64,000 nucleotides of DNA, taken from the NCBI RefSeq assembly GCF_009557455.1, contig NZ_CP045651.1, positions 1,302,001 through 1,366,000 on the forward strand, given 5' to 3'. The notes beneath the pieces were generated by a model that had not been told where the DNA came from, searched no databases, and saw nothing but the letters and a program-made list of their open reading frames with translations. Shown here in pieces: positions 1 to 7,955 of the stretch (its first letter is position 1; each line of letters begins with the position of its first letter). Source of the DNA: Alistipes sp. dk3624. GTDB taxonomy: Bacteria; Bacteroidota; Bacteroidia; Bacteroidales; Rikenellaceae. A program made the translations under genes and the position numbers.

Positions 1-1641
1 GTTGTACGCTTTGGCCAATTCGTAAGCGTAATTCGCGATCACCGACGGCGAGAACGTCGCGCCGGCCTGCGCTACGGCGCCCGGATAGTCGGCAAGCATC
101 TTGATCAGGCCGACCTCTTCAGTCGAAAGCGCCGAGCTATGCAGCTCGGAAGCCGGAACGATCCCGCGCTCGGCCGCCTTGCGCAACACCGACTTGATCC
201 GGGCGTGGGTGTATTGGATAAACGGCCCGGTATTGCCGTTGAAGTCGATCGACTCGCGCGGGTCGAACAGCATCGTCTTACGCGGATCGACTTTCAGAAT
301 GAAATATTTCAACGCGCCGAGTCCTACCATCCGGCTGATCCGCATCGCCTCGTCCGGCGTCGCATCGTCGAGTTTGCCGAGCTCCTGCGACATGTCGTAA
401 GCCGTCCGCACCATCTCGTCGATCAGGTCGTCGGCGTCCACCACCGTCCCCTCGCGCGACTTCATTTTTCCTTCGGGCAGCTCGACCATACCGTACGACA
501 GGTGCGTGATATGATCGGCCCAGCCGTAACCGAGCTTACCGAGGATCAGTTTCAATACCTGGAAATGATAGTTTTGCTCGTTGCCGACGACGTAGATCAT
601 GTCGTCCAGGCGTTCCTCTTTGAAACGAGTGTAGGCCGTGCCGAGGTCCTGCGTCATGTAGACCGACGTACCGTCGCCGCGCAGCAACAGCTTCTGGTCG
701 AGACCGTCGGCGGTCAGGTCGCACCAGACCGAGCCGTCCTCCTTACGGAAAAACACCCCTTTATCCAGTCCCTCCTCGACGATCGATTTGCCGAGCAGGT
801 AGGTATTCGATTCGTAATACACCTTGTCGAAGCTGACGCCCATCGCTTCGTACGTCTTGTCGAAACCTTCGTACACCCAGCCGTTCATCGTCTGCCACAA
901 CCCGTAAATCTCCGGGTCTTTGGCCTCCCACTTGCGCAGCATCGCCTGGGCCTCTTTCATAATCGGCGCTTCGCGCTTGGCTGTTTCTTCGTCCATACCG
1001 CCGGCCGTCAGTTCTTTGACTTCGGCCTTATAAGCCTTATCGAAGGCCACGTAGTATTTCCCGACCAGGTGATCGCCCTTCATGCCGGACGAAGCGGGCG
1101 TCTCGCCGCCGCCGAACTTCCGCCACGCGAGCATCGACTTGCAGATATGGATTCCGCGGTCGTTGACCAAATTCACTTTCAGCACCTTATTACCGCCCGC
1201 CTCCAGAATCCGGGCCACCGAGTAGCCGAGCAGGTTGTTGCGAATATGACCCAGGTGCAACGGCTTATTGGTGTTCGGCGAGGAGTATTCGACCATCACC
1301 GTCCGCCCGGTCGGAGCGGCCTGCCCGTAAGCGGGATCGGCGAGGATTTCGTTCACACGTTCGCTCCAGAACAGCTCGCTGAGGGACAAATTCAAAAATC
1401 CTTTGATTACGTTGAAACTTTTGATTTCGGGCGTCGAGGCGACCAGCGCTTCGCCGATCTCCGTTGCGGTGACTTCCGGATTTTTGCGGCTGAGTTTCAG
1501 CAACGGGAAGACCACCAGCGTCATATCGCCGTCGAATTCCTTGCGGGTTTTCTGTATCTGTACCTGTCCGGAGGCGGGTTCGCCGTACAGCGCGGTCACT
1601 GCGGCCCGCACTTTATCCTGCAAAAACTGTTCGATATTCAT
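1..1641 (-). CDS. argS: Arginyl-tRNA synthetase, 3' end cut by the window edge
   Basis: Charges tRNA-Arg with arginine in the cytoplasm. Reading the minus strand from the ATG at 1641 gives an uninterrupted frame to position 1. It has the class I HIGH-type signature HLGH at about residues 129-132, inside the ArgS-typical context VEYSSPNTNKPLHLGH, preceded by an N-terminal tRNA-recognition (Add-1-like) domain of about 110 residues. About 547 residues are visible; the family is usually 550-600, so only the extreme C-terminal anticodon-binding part is missing. A TAnnTTTG element at 1673-1680 sits just upstream, back to back with that of the dihydrouridine synthase gene. Confidence 0.95.
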   Translation of the reverse strand, partial: MNIEQFLQDKVRAAVTALYGEPASGQVQIQKTRKEFDGDMTLVVFPLLKLSRKNPEVTATEIGEALVASTPEIKSFNVIKGFLNLSLSELFWSERVNEILADPAYGQAAPTGRTVMVEYSSPNTNKPLHLGHIRNNLLGYSVARILEAGGNKVLKVNLVNDRGIHICKSMLAWRKFGGGETPASSGMKGDHLVGKYYVAFDKAYKAEVKELTAGGMDEETAKREAPIMKEAQAMLRKWEAKDPEIYGLWQTMNGWVYEGFDKTYEAMGVSFDKVYYESNTYLLGKSIVEEGLDKGVFFRKEDGSVWCDLTADGLDQKLLLRGDGTSVYMTQDLGTAYTRFKEERLDDMIYVVGNEQNYHFQVLKLILGKLGYGWADHITHLSYGMVELPEGKMKSREGTVVDADDLIDEMVRTAYDMSQELGKLDDATPDEAMRISRMVGLGALKYFILKVDPRKTMLFDPRESIDFNGNTGPFIQYTHARIKSVLRKAAERGIVPASELHSSALSTEEVGLIKMLADYPGAVAQAGATFSPSVIANYAYELAKAYN

Positions 1642-1672
1642 GATTTGCGGTTTCGTGATTTCAAAATCAGCA

Positions 1673-1680
1673 CAAAGATA
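1673..1680 (-). promoter_or_regulatory. Bacteroidetes -7 element for argS (TATCTTTG)
   Basis: Minus-strand TATCTTTG matches the Bacteroidetes sigma-ABfr -7 consensus TAnnTTTG and lies 32 nt upstream of the argS ATG. Two bases separate it from the divergent plus-strand element at 1683-1690, so the two polymerases cannot easily bind together. Confidence 0.6.
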
Positions 1681-1682
1681 GC

Positions 1683-1690
1683 TATTTTTG
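1683..1690 (+). promoter_or_regulatory. Bacteroidetes -7 element for dus (TATTTTTG)
   Basis: Plus-strand TATTTTTG matches TAnnTTTG and ends 17 nt before the dus ATG at 1708, leaving a very short leader. It abuts the divergent argS element. Confidence 0.6.
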
Positions 1691-1707
1691 CCGTCAAAAT
1701 ACAACCG

Positions 1708-2730
1708 ATGCGGATAGCCGACATAGATTTAGGGGACAAGCCGCTGTTCCTGGCCCCGATGGAAGACGTGACCGATCCGTCGTTCCGATACGTGTGCAAG
1801 CGGTTCGGAGCGGACATGGTCTACACCGAATTCATATCGAGCGACGGACTGATCCGCGACGCGGCCAAATCGGTCGCCAAACTCCGCACTTACGACTACG
1901 AACGCCCGGTGGGCATCCAGCTCTACGGCAACGAGATCGAACCGATGGTCGAGGCGGCGCGGGTCGCCGAGGCGGCACGGCCCGATCTGATCGACATCAA
2001 TTTCGGCTGCCCGGTACGCAAGATTGCCGCGCGCGGAGCCGGCAGCGGCATGATGCGCGACGTGCCGAAGATGGTCGAAATGACGCGGCGGATCGTCGAT
2101 GCGGTACGCCTGCCGGTAACCGTCAAAACCCGCCTCGGCTGGGACGAAGACTCGAAAAACATCGTCGAGATCGCCGAACGGCTGCAAGACGCGGGAATCG
2201 CCGCGCTGACGATCCACGGCCGGACGCGGGCGCAGCTTTACCGCGGCGAGGCCGACTGGACGCTGATCGGCGAGGTAAAACGCAACCCGCGAATGCATAT
2301 CCCGATCATCGGCAACGGCGACATCGACTCGGCGGAAAAGGCTGCGGCGGCATTCGAACGCTACGACATCGACGGCATCATGATCGGCCGCGCCACTTAC
2401 GGCCGGCCGTGGATATTTAAAGAAATCCGCCATTTTCTGAAGACCGGCGAACAACTCAAGCAGCCTTCCGTGCACGAGCGAGTGGAATTGGCGAAACTCC
2501 ACTTCGCAAAATCGCTCGAATTCAAGGGCGACAAAGTCGGCGTGCTGGAAATGCGGCGCCATTTCTCCTGTTATTTCAAAGGACTGCCCGATTTCAAGCC
2601 TACGCGACTGAAGCTGGTAACGCTGAACGATCCGGCCGAAATCGTCGCTACGCTCGATTACGTCGCCGAACGGTGGGGCGACTTCGACACGTCGGAGATC
2701 GTTCCGCAACCGCTCTCGCACGACGTCTGA
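1708..2730 (+). CDS. dus: tRNA-dihydrouridine synthase (DusB-like)
   Basis: FMN- and NADPH-dependent reduction of uridines in the tRNA D-loop. The 340-residue protein begins MRIADIDLGDKPLFLAPMED, typical of the Dus TIM barrel. It has the catalytic cysteine in NFGCPVRK (about C101), the FMN/RNA-contact motif TIHGRTRAQ, and the GNGDI and MIGRA phosphate-binding segments near the barrel end. The open frame extends far upstream to 139, but that part is the antisense of argS. The ATG at 1708 fits the family N-terminus and sits 17 nt after a -7 element. Bacteroidetes members group with DusB, but the exact target uridine cannot be read from sequence. Confidence 0.93.
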   Translation: MRIADIDLGDKPLFLAPMEDVTDPSFRYVCKRFGADMVYTEFISSDGLIRDAAKSVAKLRTYDYERPVGIQLYGNEIEPMVEAARVAEAARPDLIDINFGCPVRKIAARGAGSGMMRDVPKMVEMTRRIVDAVRLPVTVKTRLGWDEDSKNIVEIAERLQDAGIAALTIHGRTRAQLYRGEADWTLIGEVKRNPRMHIPIIGNGDIDSAEKAAAAFERYDIDGIMIGRATYGRPWIFKEIRHFLKTGEQLKQPSVHERVELAKLHFAKSLEFKGDKVGVLEMRRHFSCYFKGLPDFKPTRLKLVTLNDPAEIVATLDYVAERWGDFDTSEIVPQPLSHDV

Positions 2731-3126
2731 CAGGCTTTTCCGCTCCGGGTCGTTCACGCGCCCAGCAAAAACCTATCGGGAAAAAGACTGCGGGAACGAT
2801 TTTTTCGACAGTATCCATACAATATTTAAAAAATAGGAATCGTTATTTTTACCGGTTCCGAGGAAAGGCCGTGTCCGGAAGCCGGATCAGCCCGCCCGTA
2901 AAACGCCGGAACCGCAAAACCGCATCGTCAGGACAATATTCCGCGAAGTTTCGCAGTTATATAAATAAAATAAAAACCAACGGCAACTGGGTTCCCGTCG
3001 CAGACTCCGCCGAAAAGCGTGCGCGGAGCGCGAAGAGGAACCGCTAAAAAACAGGAAACAGACACAATGAACCAATTCTACCTTTTTTATAACTGACAAA
3101 TTCATTCACTAAAATTTATTGTTTCT
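2731..3126. other. Intergenic region with no gene recognised
   Basis: 396 bases between dus and htrA. Short open frames on both strands here have no recognisable protein character. A loose inverted pair (AACGATT at 2795-2801 and AATCGTT at 2838-2844, followed by ATTTTT) could terminate dus but has a 36-base loop. No exact TAnnTTTG is present; TACCTTTT near 3080 is a one-mismatch candidate for the htrA promoter. Confidence 0.4.
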
Positions 3127-4638
3127 ATGAAAAAGGGTTTTGTATGGGCAGGGGTGCTGGCAGTCTCGATGGTTGCAAGCGGAGTAACTGCTTACACCGT
3201 AACGAAAGCAGCCGACAAGGACAGCTATACGCCCGCTGAATCGTTCGCATCGAACGTCGGCACGCACTTCACCGCCTATGAGGAAGGCGGATATCCAGAC
3301 CTCACCTATGCGGCCGAAAATGCCGTCAAGGGAGTCGTTAACATTGTCAACACGCAGGAAATCTCGTCCCGCGCAGGTTATCGCGGCGGATACGGCGACG
3401 ACGGCGGCTTCGAACAGTTCTTCGACCTGTTCGGCATTCCGAGAGGCCAGTACCGGCAACAGCCGGAGCAACAGCCGCGGCCGCAGGAGCGCAAAAGCGG
3501 CGGATCGGGCGTCATCATCAGTCCGGACGGCTATATCGTAACGAACCACCACGTGGTGGACAACGCGTCGAAACTGAAAGTGACGCTGAACGATAAACGA
3601 ACGTTCGACGCCAAAGTCATCGGCACCGACCCGACGACCGAAGTGGCGCTGATCAAAATCGACGCGAACGACCTGCCGACCATTCCGATCGGAAATTCGG
3701 ACGCTCTGCGTCTCGGCGAGTGGGTGCTGGCCATCGGCAGCCCGTACGGACTGCAGAATACGATCACGGCCGGGATCGTCAGCGCCAAGGGGCGTAGCCT
3801 GCAGGCGTTGCCGACGCAGTACAGCCTCGAATCGTTCATCCAGACCGACGCGGCCGTCAATCCGGGCAACAGCGGAGGCGCGCTGGTGAATACCAAAGGC
3901 GAGTTGGTCGGCATCAACACGCTGATCCAGTCGCAGACCGGAAGTTACATCGGCTATTCGTTCGCCGTGCCGACCTCGATCGTTAAAAAAGTGGTGGTCG
4001 ACCTGAAAGAGTACGGCGTCGTACAGCGGGCCATGCTGGGCATCGGCTACAACGCGATCGACGAAGCGTTCCTCGAAAGCGATAAAGGCAAATCGACCGG
4101 TATCAAGGAACAAGGCGGTATTTACGTCGGCGAAGTATACCCGGGCAGCGCTGCCGAAGCCGCAGGAATCAAGACGGGCGACATCATCACCGAAATAAAC
4201 GGGGTGAAAATCGAAGGATCGGCCCAGGTTTCTGAAGAGATCGCCAAGCACCGACCGAACGATAAGATCACGGTAAGCGTAAAAAGAGGCTCGGACGTGA
4301 AACAAATCGAAGTGGTCTTGCGTAATAAGACTGGTAACACCGACGTGATCACCAAAGACCAAGTTTCGGCCTACGATGCGCTGAACGGCGAGTTCGCCGA
4401 AGTGTCGGAAAAAGCGCTGAAATCGCTTAAGATCAAAGGAGGTGCGGTAGTGACAGGCGTTCACGAAGGAGGATTGCTCGACAAGGCGGGCATCCGCAGA
4501 GGATCGGTCATCACGCGGATCAACAACTCGACCATCAGTTCGGTAAACGACCTGAACCGCATTACGTCGGCAATCGAATCGATCGAATGGATCAACCCGG
4601 ACGGCACGCGCGACCGGTTGCTGATCATGCCGAAATAG
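3127..4638 (+). CDS. htrA: HtrA/DegP family serine endoprotease
   Basis: Periplasmic protease/chaperone degrading misfolded envelope proteins. 503 residues: N-terminal signal anchor (about 1-28, MKKGFVWAGV start), trypsin-like domain about 60-290, and two PDZ domains about 300-390 and 410-495. The catalytic histidine is in TNHHVV (H142) and the serine in NPGNSGGA (S249). The position usually held by the triad aspartate (family pattern DPxxDxAL) reads DPTTEVAL, a glutamate at about 172; this is a direct codon reading (GAA). A Tyr/Gly/Gln-rich stretch at about 84-122 corresponds to the LA loop. It precedes rpoD by about 107 nt with a hairpin between. Confidence 0.94.
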   Translation: MKKGFVWAGVLAVSMVASGVTAYTVTKAADKDSYTPAESFASNVGTHFTAYEEGGYPDLTYAAENAVKGVVNIVNTQEISSRAGYRGGYGDDGGFEQFFDLFGIPRGQYRQQPEQQPRPQERKSGGSGVIISPDGYIVTNHHVVDNASKLKVTLNDKRTFDAKVIGTDPTTEVALIKIDANDLPTIPIGNSDALRLGEWVLAIGSPYGLQNTITAGIVSAKGRSLQALPTQYSLESFIQTDAAVNPGNSGGALVNTKGELVGINTLIQSQTGSYIGYSFAVPTSIVKKVVVDLKEYGVVQRAMLGIGYNAIDEAFLESDKGKSTGIKEQGGIYVGEVYPGSAAEAAGIKTGDIITEINGVKIEGSAQVSEEIAKHRPNDKITVSVKRGSDVKQIEVVLRNKTGNTDVITKDQVSAYDALNGEFAEVSEKALKSLKIKGGAVVTGVHEGGLLDKAGIRRGSVITRINNSTISSVNDLNRITSAIESIEWINPDGTRDRLLIMPK

Positions 4639-4667
4639 GCGGAGAAACTTTCCCCGTTGTTACTTGA

Positions 4668-4707
4668 GAAACGTTGCAGGCTCTTTCACGGAGCGCTGCA
4701 ACGTTTC
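4668..4707 (+). terminator. Inverted repeat between htrA and rpoD
   Basis: GAAACGTTGCAG (4668-4679) and its complement CTGCAACGTTTC (4696-4707) form a perfect 12-bp stem with a 16-nt loop. There is no real T-run after it (ATAAAAG), so it may be a weak terminator of htrA or a structured leader element of rpoD, whose ATG is 38 nt downstream. Confidence 0.45.
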
Positions 4708-4745
4708 ATAAAAGTTTAGTTAGGTATCAACAAGAGAACTATACG

Positions 4746-5606
4746 ATGAGACAATTAAAAATTACCAAATCCATTACCAATCGCGAAAGCGCATCGCTGG
4801 ATAAATACCTGCAGGAGATTGGCAAAGAGGATTTGATTACCGTAGAGGAAGAGGTAGATCTGGCGCAGCGGATCAAAAAGGGCGACAAGGAAGCCCTCGA
4901 AAAACTGACTCGCGCCAACCTTCGGTTCGTGGTTTCCGTTGCGAAACAGTACCAGAACCAGGGCCTGTCGCTGCCTGACCTGATCAACGAGGGGAATTTG
5001 GGACTGATCAAGGCCGCCGAGAAGTTCGACGAAACGCGCGGCTTCAAATTTATTTCTTATGCCGTATGGTGGATCCGCCAGTCGATCCTGCAGGCGCTGG
5101 CCGAACAGAGCCGCATCGTCCGCCTGCCGCTGAACCAGGTGGGATCGCTCAATAAGATCAACAAGGCGTTCGCCCGGTTCGAGCAAGAGCACGAACGGAC
5201 TCCGTCGCCCGAAGAGCTGGCCAACGAGCTGGACTTGCCTAAAGAAAAGGTGACCGACACACTCAGGGTTTCGGGACGCCACGTATCGGTGGACGCTCCG
5301 TTCTCGGACGGCGAGGACAACAGCCTGCTCGACGTGCTGGTCAACAACGATTCGCCGATCGCCGACCGCGGCCTGATCAACGAATCGCTCGGCACGGAAG
5401 TCGAACGCGCCCTGTCGACGCTGACCGACCGCGAACGCGACATCATCAAATATTTCTTCGGGATCGGCTGCTCGGAAATGACGCTCGAAGAGATCGGCGA
5501 GAAATTCGGACTGACCCGCGAACGCGTCCGTCAGATCAAAGAAAAAGCAATCCGCCGACTGCGCCACAGCACCCGGAGCAAATTGCTGAAATCCTATCTC
5601 GGATAA
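4746..5606 (+). CDS. rpoD: RNA polymerase primary sigma factor, sigma-70 (Bacteroidetes short form)
   Basis: Directs core RNA polymerase to the TAnnTTTG promoters seen across this window. 286 residues, the usual length for the primary Bacteroidetes sigma, which lacks the region 1.1 extension of proteobacterial RpoD. Region 1.2 is about 15-45 ([12 protein letters not shown]). Region 2 is about 55-125, with the [13 protein letters not shown] helix and [10 protein letters not shown]. Region 3 is about 135-205, and region 4 about 220-286, with the helix-turn-helix [18 protein letters not shown]. The frame opens earlier at 4674, but [10 protein letters not shown] at 4746 is the conserved family start. 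Confidence 0.95.
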   Translation: MRQLKITKSITNRESASLDKYLQEIGKEDLITVEEEVDLAQRIKKGDKEALEKLTRANLRFVVSVAKQYQNQGLSLPDLINEGNLGLIKAAEKFDETRGFKFISYAVWWIRQSILQALAEQSRIVRLPLNQVGSLNKINKAFARFEQEHERTPSPEELANELDLPKEKVTDTLRVSGRHVSVDAPFSDGEDNSLLDVLVNNDSPIADRGLINESLGTEVERALSTLTDRERDIIKYFFGIGCSEMTLEEIGEKFGLTRERVRQIKEKAIRRLRHSTRSKLLKSYLG

Positions 5607-5628
5607 TTCGACGCAATCTACCGCAATC

Positions 5629-5662
5629 AAAAAACGCCGGCTAAAAATAGCCGGCGTTTTTT
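5629..5662. terminator. Bidirectional terminator between rpoD and rpsT
   Basis: Perfect stem formed by 5629-5643 and 5648-5662 (core ACGCCGGCTA), 4-nt AAAA loop, with A-run before and T-run after, so it works for rpoD on plus and as a second stop for rpsT on minus. Confidence 0.9.
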
Positions 5663-5694
5663 ATTTCCTCTGGTATCTCGCATCGGACACGTAA

Positions 5695-5723
5695 AAAAGC
5701 CATCCCGGAAAAGGATGGCTTTT
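5695..5723 (-). terminator. Terminator of rpsT
   Basis: AAAAGCCATCC (5695-5705) pairs with GGATGGCTTTT (5713-5723) around a 7-nt loop; on the minus strand the hairpin is followed by a T-run. Confidence 0.85.
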
Positions 5724-5747
5724 ATATTCGACGCCGAAAACGGCAGA

Positions 5748-5999
5748 CTACAACGCGTTGACGTGAAGCTGAACGCTGCTTTTCAGGTTGGCGGCTTTAT
5801 TCTTGTGGATCACATTCGTTTTGGCGAGTTTGTCCAGCATGGCGGTCACCTTCGGAAGCAACGCTACGGCGGCATCCTTCTCAGTCGTATTGCGCAACGC
5901 CTTTACGGCATTACGGGCCGTTTTGTGATAATATTTATTCCGGGCGTTTTTCACCTCGGTCTGGCGTATTCTTTTCTTCGATGACTTGTGATTTGCCAT
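5748..5999 (-). CDS. rpsT: 30S ribosomal protein S20
   Basis: 83-residue basic protein beginning [20 protein letters not shown], the S20 signature, with the helical [10 protein letters not shown] and [15 protein letters not shown] segments that bind 16S rRNA helices 9 and 44. The frame reads through to 6149, but that extension is the tRNA-Glu gene; the ATG at 5999 gives the standard length. It lies 33 nt downstream of tRNA-Glu on the same strand and shares its promoter. Confidence 0.96.
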   Translation of the reverse strand: MANHKSSKKRIRQTEVKNARNKYYHKTARNAVKALRNTTEKDAAVALLPKVTAMLDKLAKTNVIHKNKAANLKSSVQLHVNAL

Positions 6000-6032
6000 T
6001 TTCGTAAATTTATTTATTTCATCTTTATTTCG

Positions 6033-6104
6033 TAGCCCATAGGAGAATCGAACTCCTCTTTCAAGAATGAAAATCTTGCGTCCTAACCGATAGACGAATG
6101 GGCC
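6033..6104 (-). tRNA. tRNA-Glu (UUC anticodon)
   Basis: Minus-strand cloverleaf. The 7-bp acceptor is GGCCCAT/ATGGGCT (one G-U pair), the D arm contains GTCTATCGGTTAGGAC, the anticodon stem-loop is CAAGATTTTCATTCTTG with TTC in the loop, and the T arm is AGGAGTTCGATTCTCCT with the conserved GTTCGATTC. No CCA is encoded. It is followed directly by rpsT. Confidence 0.95.
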
Positions 6105-6136
6105 ATCGCGCAACCAGATTGACTGATTCAGCGGTG

Positions 6137-6144
6137 CAAAGGTA
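6137..6144 (-). promoter_or_regulatory. -7 element for tRNA-Glu/rpsT (TACCTTTG)
   Basis: Exact TAnnTTTG match on the minus strand, 32 nt upstream of the tRNA-Glu 5' end; no other element separates tRNA and rpsT, so one transcript is likely. Confidence 0.6.
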
Positions 6145-6263
6145 GCCAAAAACTGAATATTTGCAAATTTTTCGACGAAAATTTCATCTTTTATTTCCGA
6201 TTCTTTGGATTCCGGCGAAACCGCCGGCCCGAAAAACCGGCCCCGAACCTCCGCCGGAGCAGG

Positions 6264-6632
6264 CTACAACTCCCCGGCCCCTTTCTCTTTTCCGGCCGAC
6301 GCCCGCTGGCGCTTGTCGTACAAAAAATAATCGAGCCCCAGAGCCAGCAGCAGGAAAAAGTTATAGACCGTGCCGGCGACCAACGCAGCGATCAGCAGAT
6401 AGAGCGTACAGAGCCACGAAACGGCCAGAAACCGTTTCTCGATCCCGCCCGACACGAAATGCAGCAGATAGCACATTCTGCGACGGAAAGTCAGCCCGAG
6501 GTAAAATGCGATGAAACACGCCGACACGACGAGTCCCGCCTTCGGATAATCGCGGCTGAGCAACGCCCCGATTACGACGCCAGAAACGACCGCCTGAATC
6601 GCTGTTTTCGGAGAAATCTTCATTATTTTCAT
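6264..6632 (-). CDS. Small integral membrane protein, unknown function
   Basis: 122 residues from the ATG at 6632 (alternative ATG at 6623). Hydrophobic segments at about 11-26, 35-50 and 75-105 suggest three to four membrane helices; the tail KRQRASAGKEKGAGEL is basic and polar. The frame opens further upstream, but that part overlaps the divergent aminotransferase. A TACCTTTG element on the minus strand ends only 6 nt before 6632, so the message would be nearly leaderless, or start at 6623. I do not recognise the family. The ORF is supported by its position, strong hydrophobicity and promoter. Confidence 0.7.
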   Translation of the reverse strand: MKIMKISPKTAIQAVVSGVVIGALLSRDYPKAGLVVSACFIAFYLGLTFRRRMCYLLHFVSGGIEKRFLAVSWLCTLYLLIAALVAGTVYNFFLLLALGLDYFLYDKRQRASAGKEKGAGEL

Positions 6633-6638
6633 CAACGG

Positions 6639-6646
6639 CAAAGGTA
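6639..6646 (-). promoter_or_regulatory. -7 element (TACCTTTG) of the small membrane protein gene
   Basis: Exact minus-strand TAnnTTTG match immediately upstream of the 6632/6623 start codons, 17 bases from the divergent plus-strand element. Confidence 0.55.
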
Positions 6647-6663
6647 CTATAAAAATATATTTA

Positions 6664-6671
6664 TAGCTTTG
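6664..6671 (+). promoter_or_regulatory. -7 element (TAGCTTTG) of the aminotransferase gene
   Basis: Exact plus-strand TAnnTTTG match 22 nt before the ATG at 6694, divergent from the element at 6639-6646. Confidence 0.6.
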
Positions 6672-6693
6672 CGGTGTTTTAAAATATTTTTTC

Positions 6694-7899
6694 ATGCCTA
6701 ACTTATCCGATAAGGGGGTATACCTGCCCCCCTCGCCGATCCGTAAATTGGTACCGTATGCCGAAAAAGCAAAAAGCCGCGGAATCAAAGTCTACCACCT
6801 GAACATCGGGCAGCCCGACATCTGCACGCCGCAGGTCGCCGTGGACGCCGTCAAGAATATTTCCGATCACGTCTTCGAATACGGCCATTCGGCGGGTAAC
6901 GAAAGTTACCGCCGCAAACTGGTCAAATACTACGAAAGCGTCGGCATCGACGTGACGGCCGACGACCTGATGATCACCGTCGGGGGGTCGGAAGCGATTT
7001 TCATGGCCATGACCATCTGCCTGAACCCGGGCGACGAGGTACTGGTACCCGAACCGTTCTACGCCAATTACAACGGCTTCGCGATGGAAGCGGGCGTGAA
7101 TATCAAGCCGATCTCGTCGACCATCGCCAACGACTTCGCACTGCCTCCGATGGAAGATTTCGAACGGCTGATTACGCCGCGCACCAAAGCGATTCTGATC
7201 TGCAACCCGAACAACCCGACCGGATACGTCTATTCCGAAGAGGAGTACGCGCAACTGCGCGATATCGTGCTGAGGCACGACCTGTACCTGATGGCGGACG
7301 AAGTATACCGCGAATTCTGCTACGACGGGACGCAATGCATCTCGGTAATGAACCTCAAGGGAATCGAACAGAACGTGGTAATGATCGACTCGGTGTCGAA
7401 ACGTTACAGCATGTGCGGCGTACGGCTCGGAACGCTCGTATCGCGCAACAAGGCGATCATCGCCGCCGCGCTGCGGATGGGACAAGCGCGGCTGTGCCCG
7501 CCCTATCTGGCCCAGGTGGCGGCCGAAGCGGCGCTGGACACTCCGGCGAGTTATTTCCGGGAAGTGCACGACGAATACGCCGCGCGCCGCAACTGCATCG
7601 TCGAGGCACTGAACAAAATCGAAGGGGTCTACTGCCCGATGCCGAAAGGATCGTTCTACTCGATCGTGAAGCTTCCGATCGACAGCAGCGAGCGTTTCGC
7701 CCAATGGCTACTCGAAGAGTTCGAATACAAAGGACAAACCGTCATGCTGGCCCCGGCGACCGGATTCTACGCCTCGTGTTACCTCGGACACGACGAGGTG
7801 CGCATCGCCTACGTCATCAAACGCGAAGACCTGCTGGCCGCCGCCGAATGCTTGCGCGAAGCGCTAAAAGTATATCCGGGCCGCAAAACGACCCGCTAA
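6694..7899 (+). CDS. PLP-dependent class I/II aminotransferase (aspartate aminotransferase-like)
   Basis: Fold type I aminotransferase of 401 residues. The PLP-binding features are NPNNPTG at 171-177, DEVYREF at about 202-208 and the Schiff-base lysine in SVSKRYSMCGVRLG (K236). The C-terminal arginine that grips the substrate carboxylate is in DEVRIAYV. The N-terminus SPIRKLVPYAEKAKSRG resembles aspartate/tyrosine aminotransferases of the I-gamma group. The amino donor cannot be settled from sequence. It converges on pepD, with a terminator overlapping the pepD 3' end. Confidence 0.9.
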   Translation: MPNLSDKGVYLPPSPIRKLVPYAEKAKSRGIKVYHLNIGQPDICTPQVAVDAVKNISDHVFEYGHSAGNESYRRKLVKYYESVGIDVTADDLMITVGGSEAIFMAMTICLNPGDEVLVPEPFYANYNGFAMEAGVNIKPISSTIANDFALPPMEDFERLITPRTKAILICNPNNPTGYVYSEEEYAQLRDIVLRHDLYLMADEVYREFCYDGTQCISVMNLKGIEQNVVMIDSVSKRYSMCGVRLGTLVSRNKAIIAAALRMGQARLCPPYLAQVAAEAALDTPASYFREVHDEYAARRNCIVEALNKIEGVYCPMPKGSFYSIVKLPIDSSERFAQWLLEEFEYKGQTVMLAPATGFYASCYLGHDEVRIAYVIKREDLLAAAECLREALKVYPGRKTTR

Positions 7900-7922
7900 C
7901 CCGGTTATCGGAAAATCTGCGG

Positions 7923-7955
7923 AAAACGCCTGCGGTCACCGATCGCCGGCGTTTT
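7923..7955 (+). terminator. Terminator of the aminotransferase gene, inside the pepD 3' end
   Basis: AAAACGCC-T-GCG (7923-7934) pairs with CGC-C-GGCGTTTT (from 7944 to 7955) with one mismatch, followed by TTC. The hairpin overlaps the last codons of pepD (stop at 7936), so the two convergent messages share these bases. Confidence 0.65.

Noticed and set aside
139-1707. Long plus-strand open frame leading into dus
   Set aside because: It is the antisense of argS, whose minus-strand protein has the HLGH and SSPNTNKP motifs; the real dus start is 1708.
2887-3105. Minus-strand 72-codon frame upstream of htrA
   Set aside because: No start context, promoter or protein-like pattern; composition looks random.
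5748-6149. 133-residue reading of rpsT
   Set aside because: The extra 50 N-terminal codons are translated tRNA-Glu sequence; the S20 family start is at 5999.
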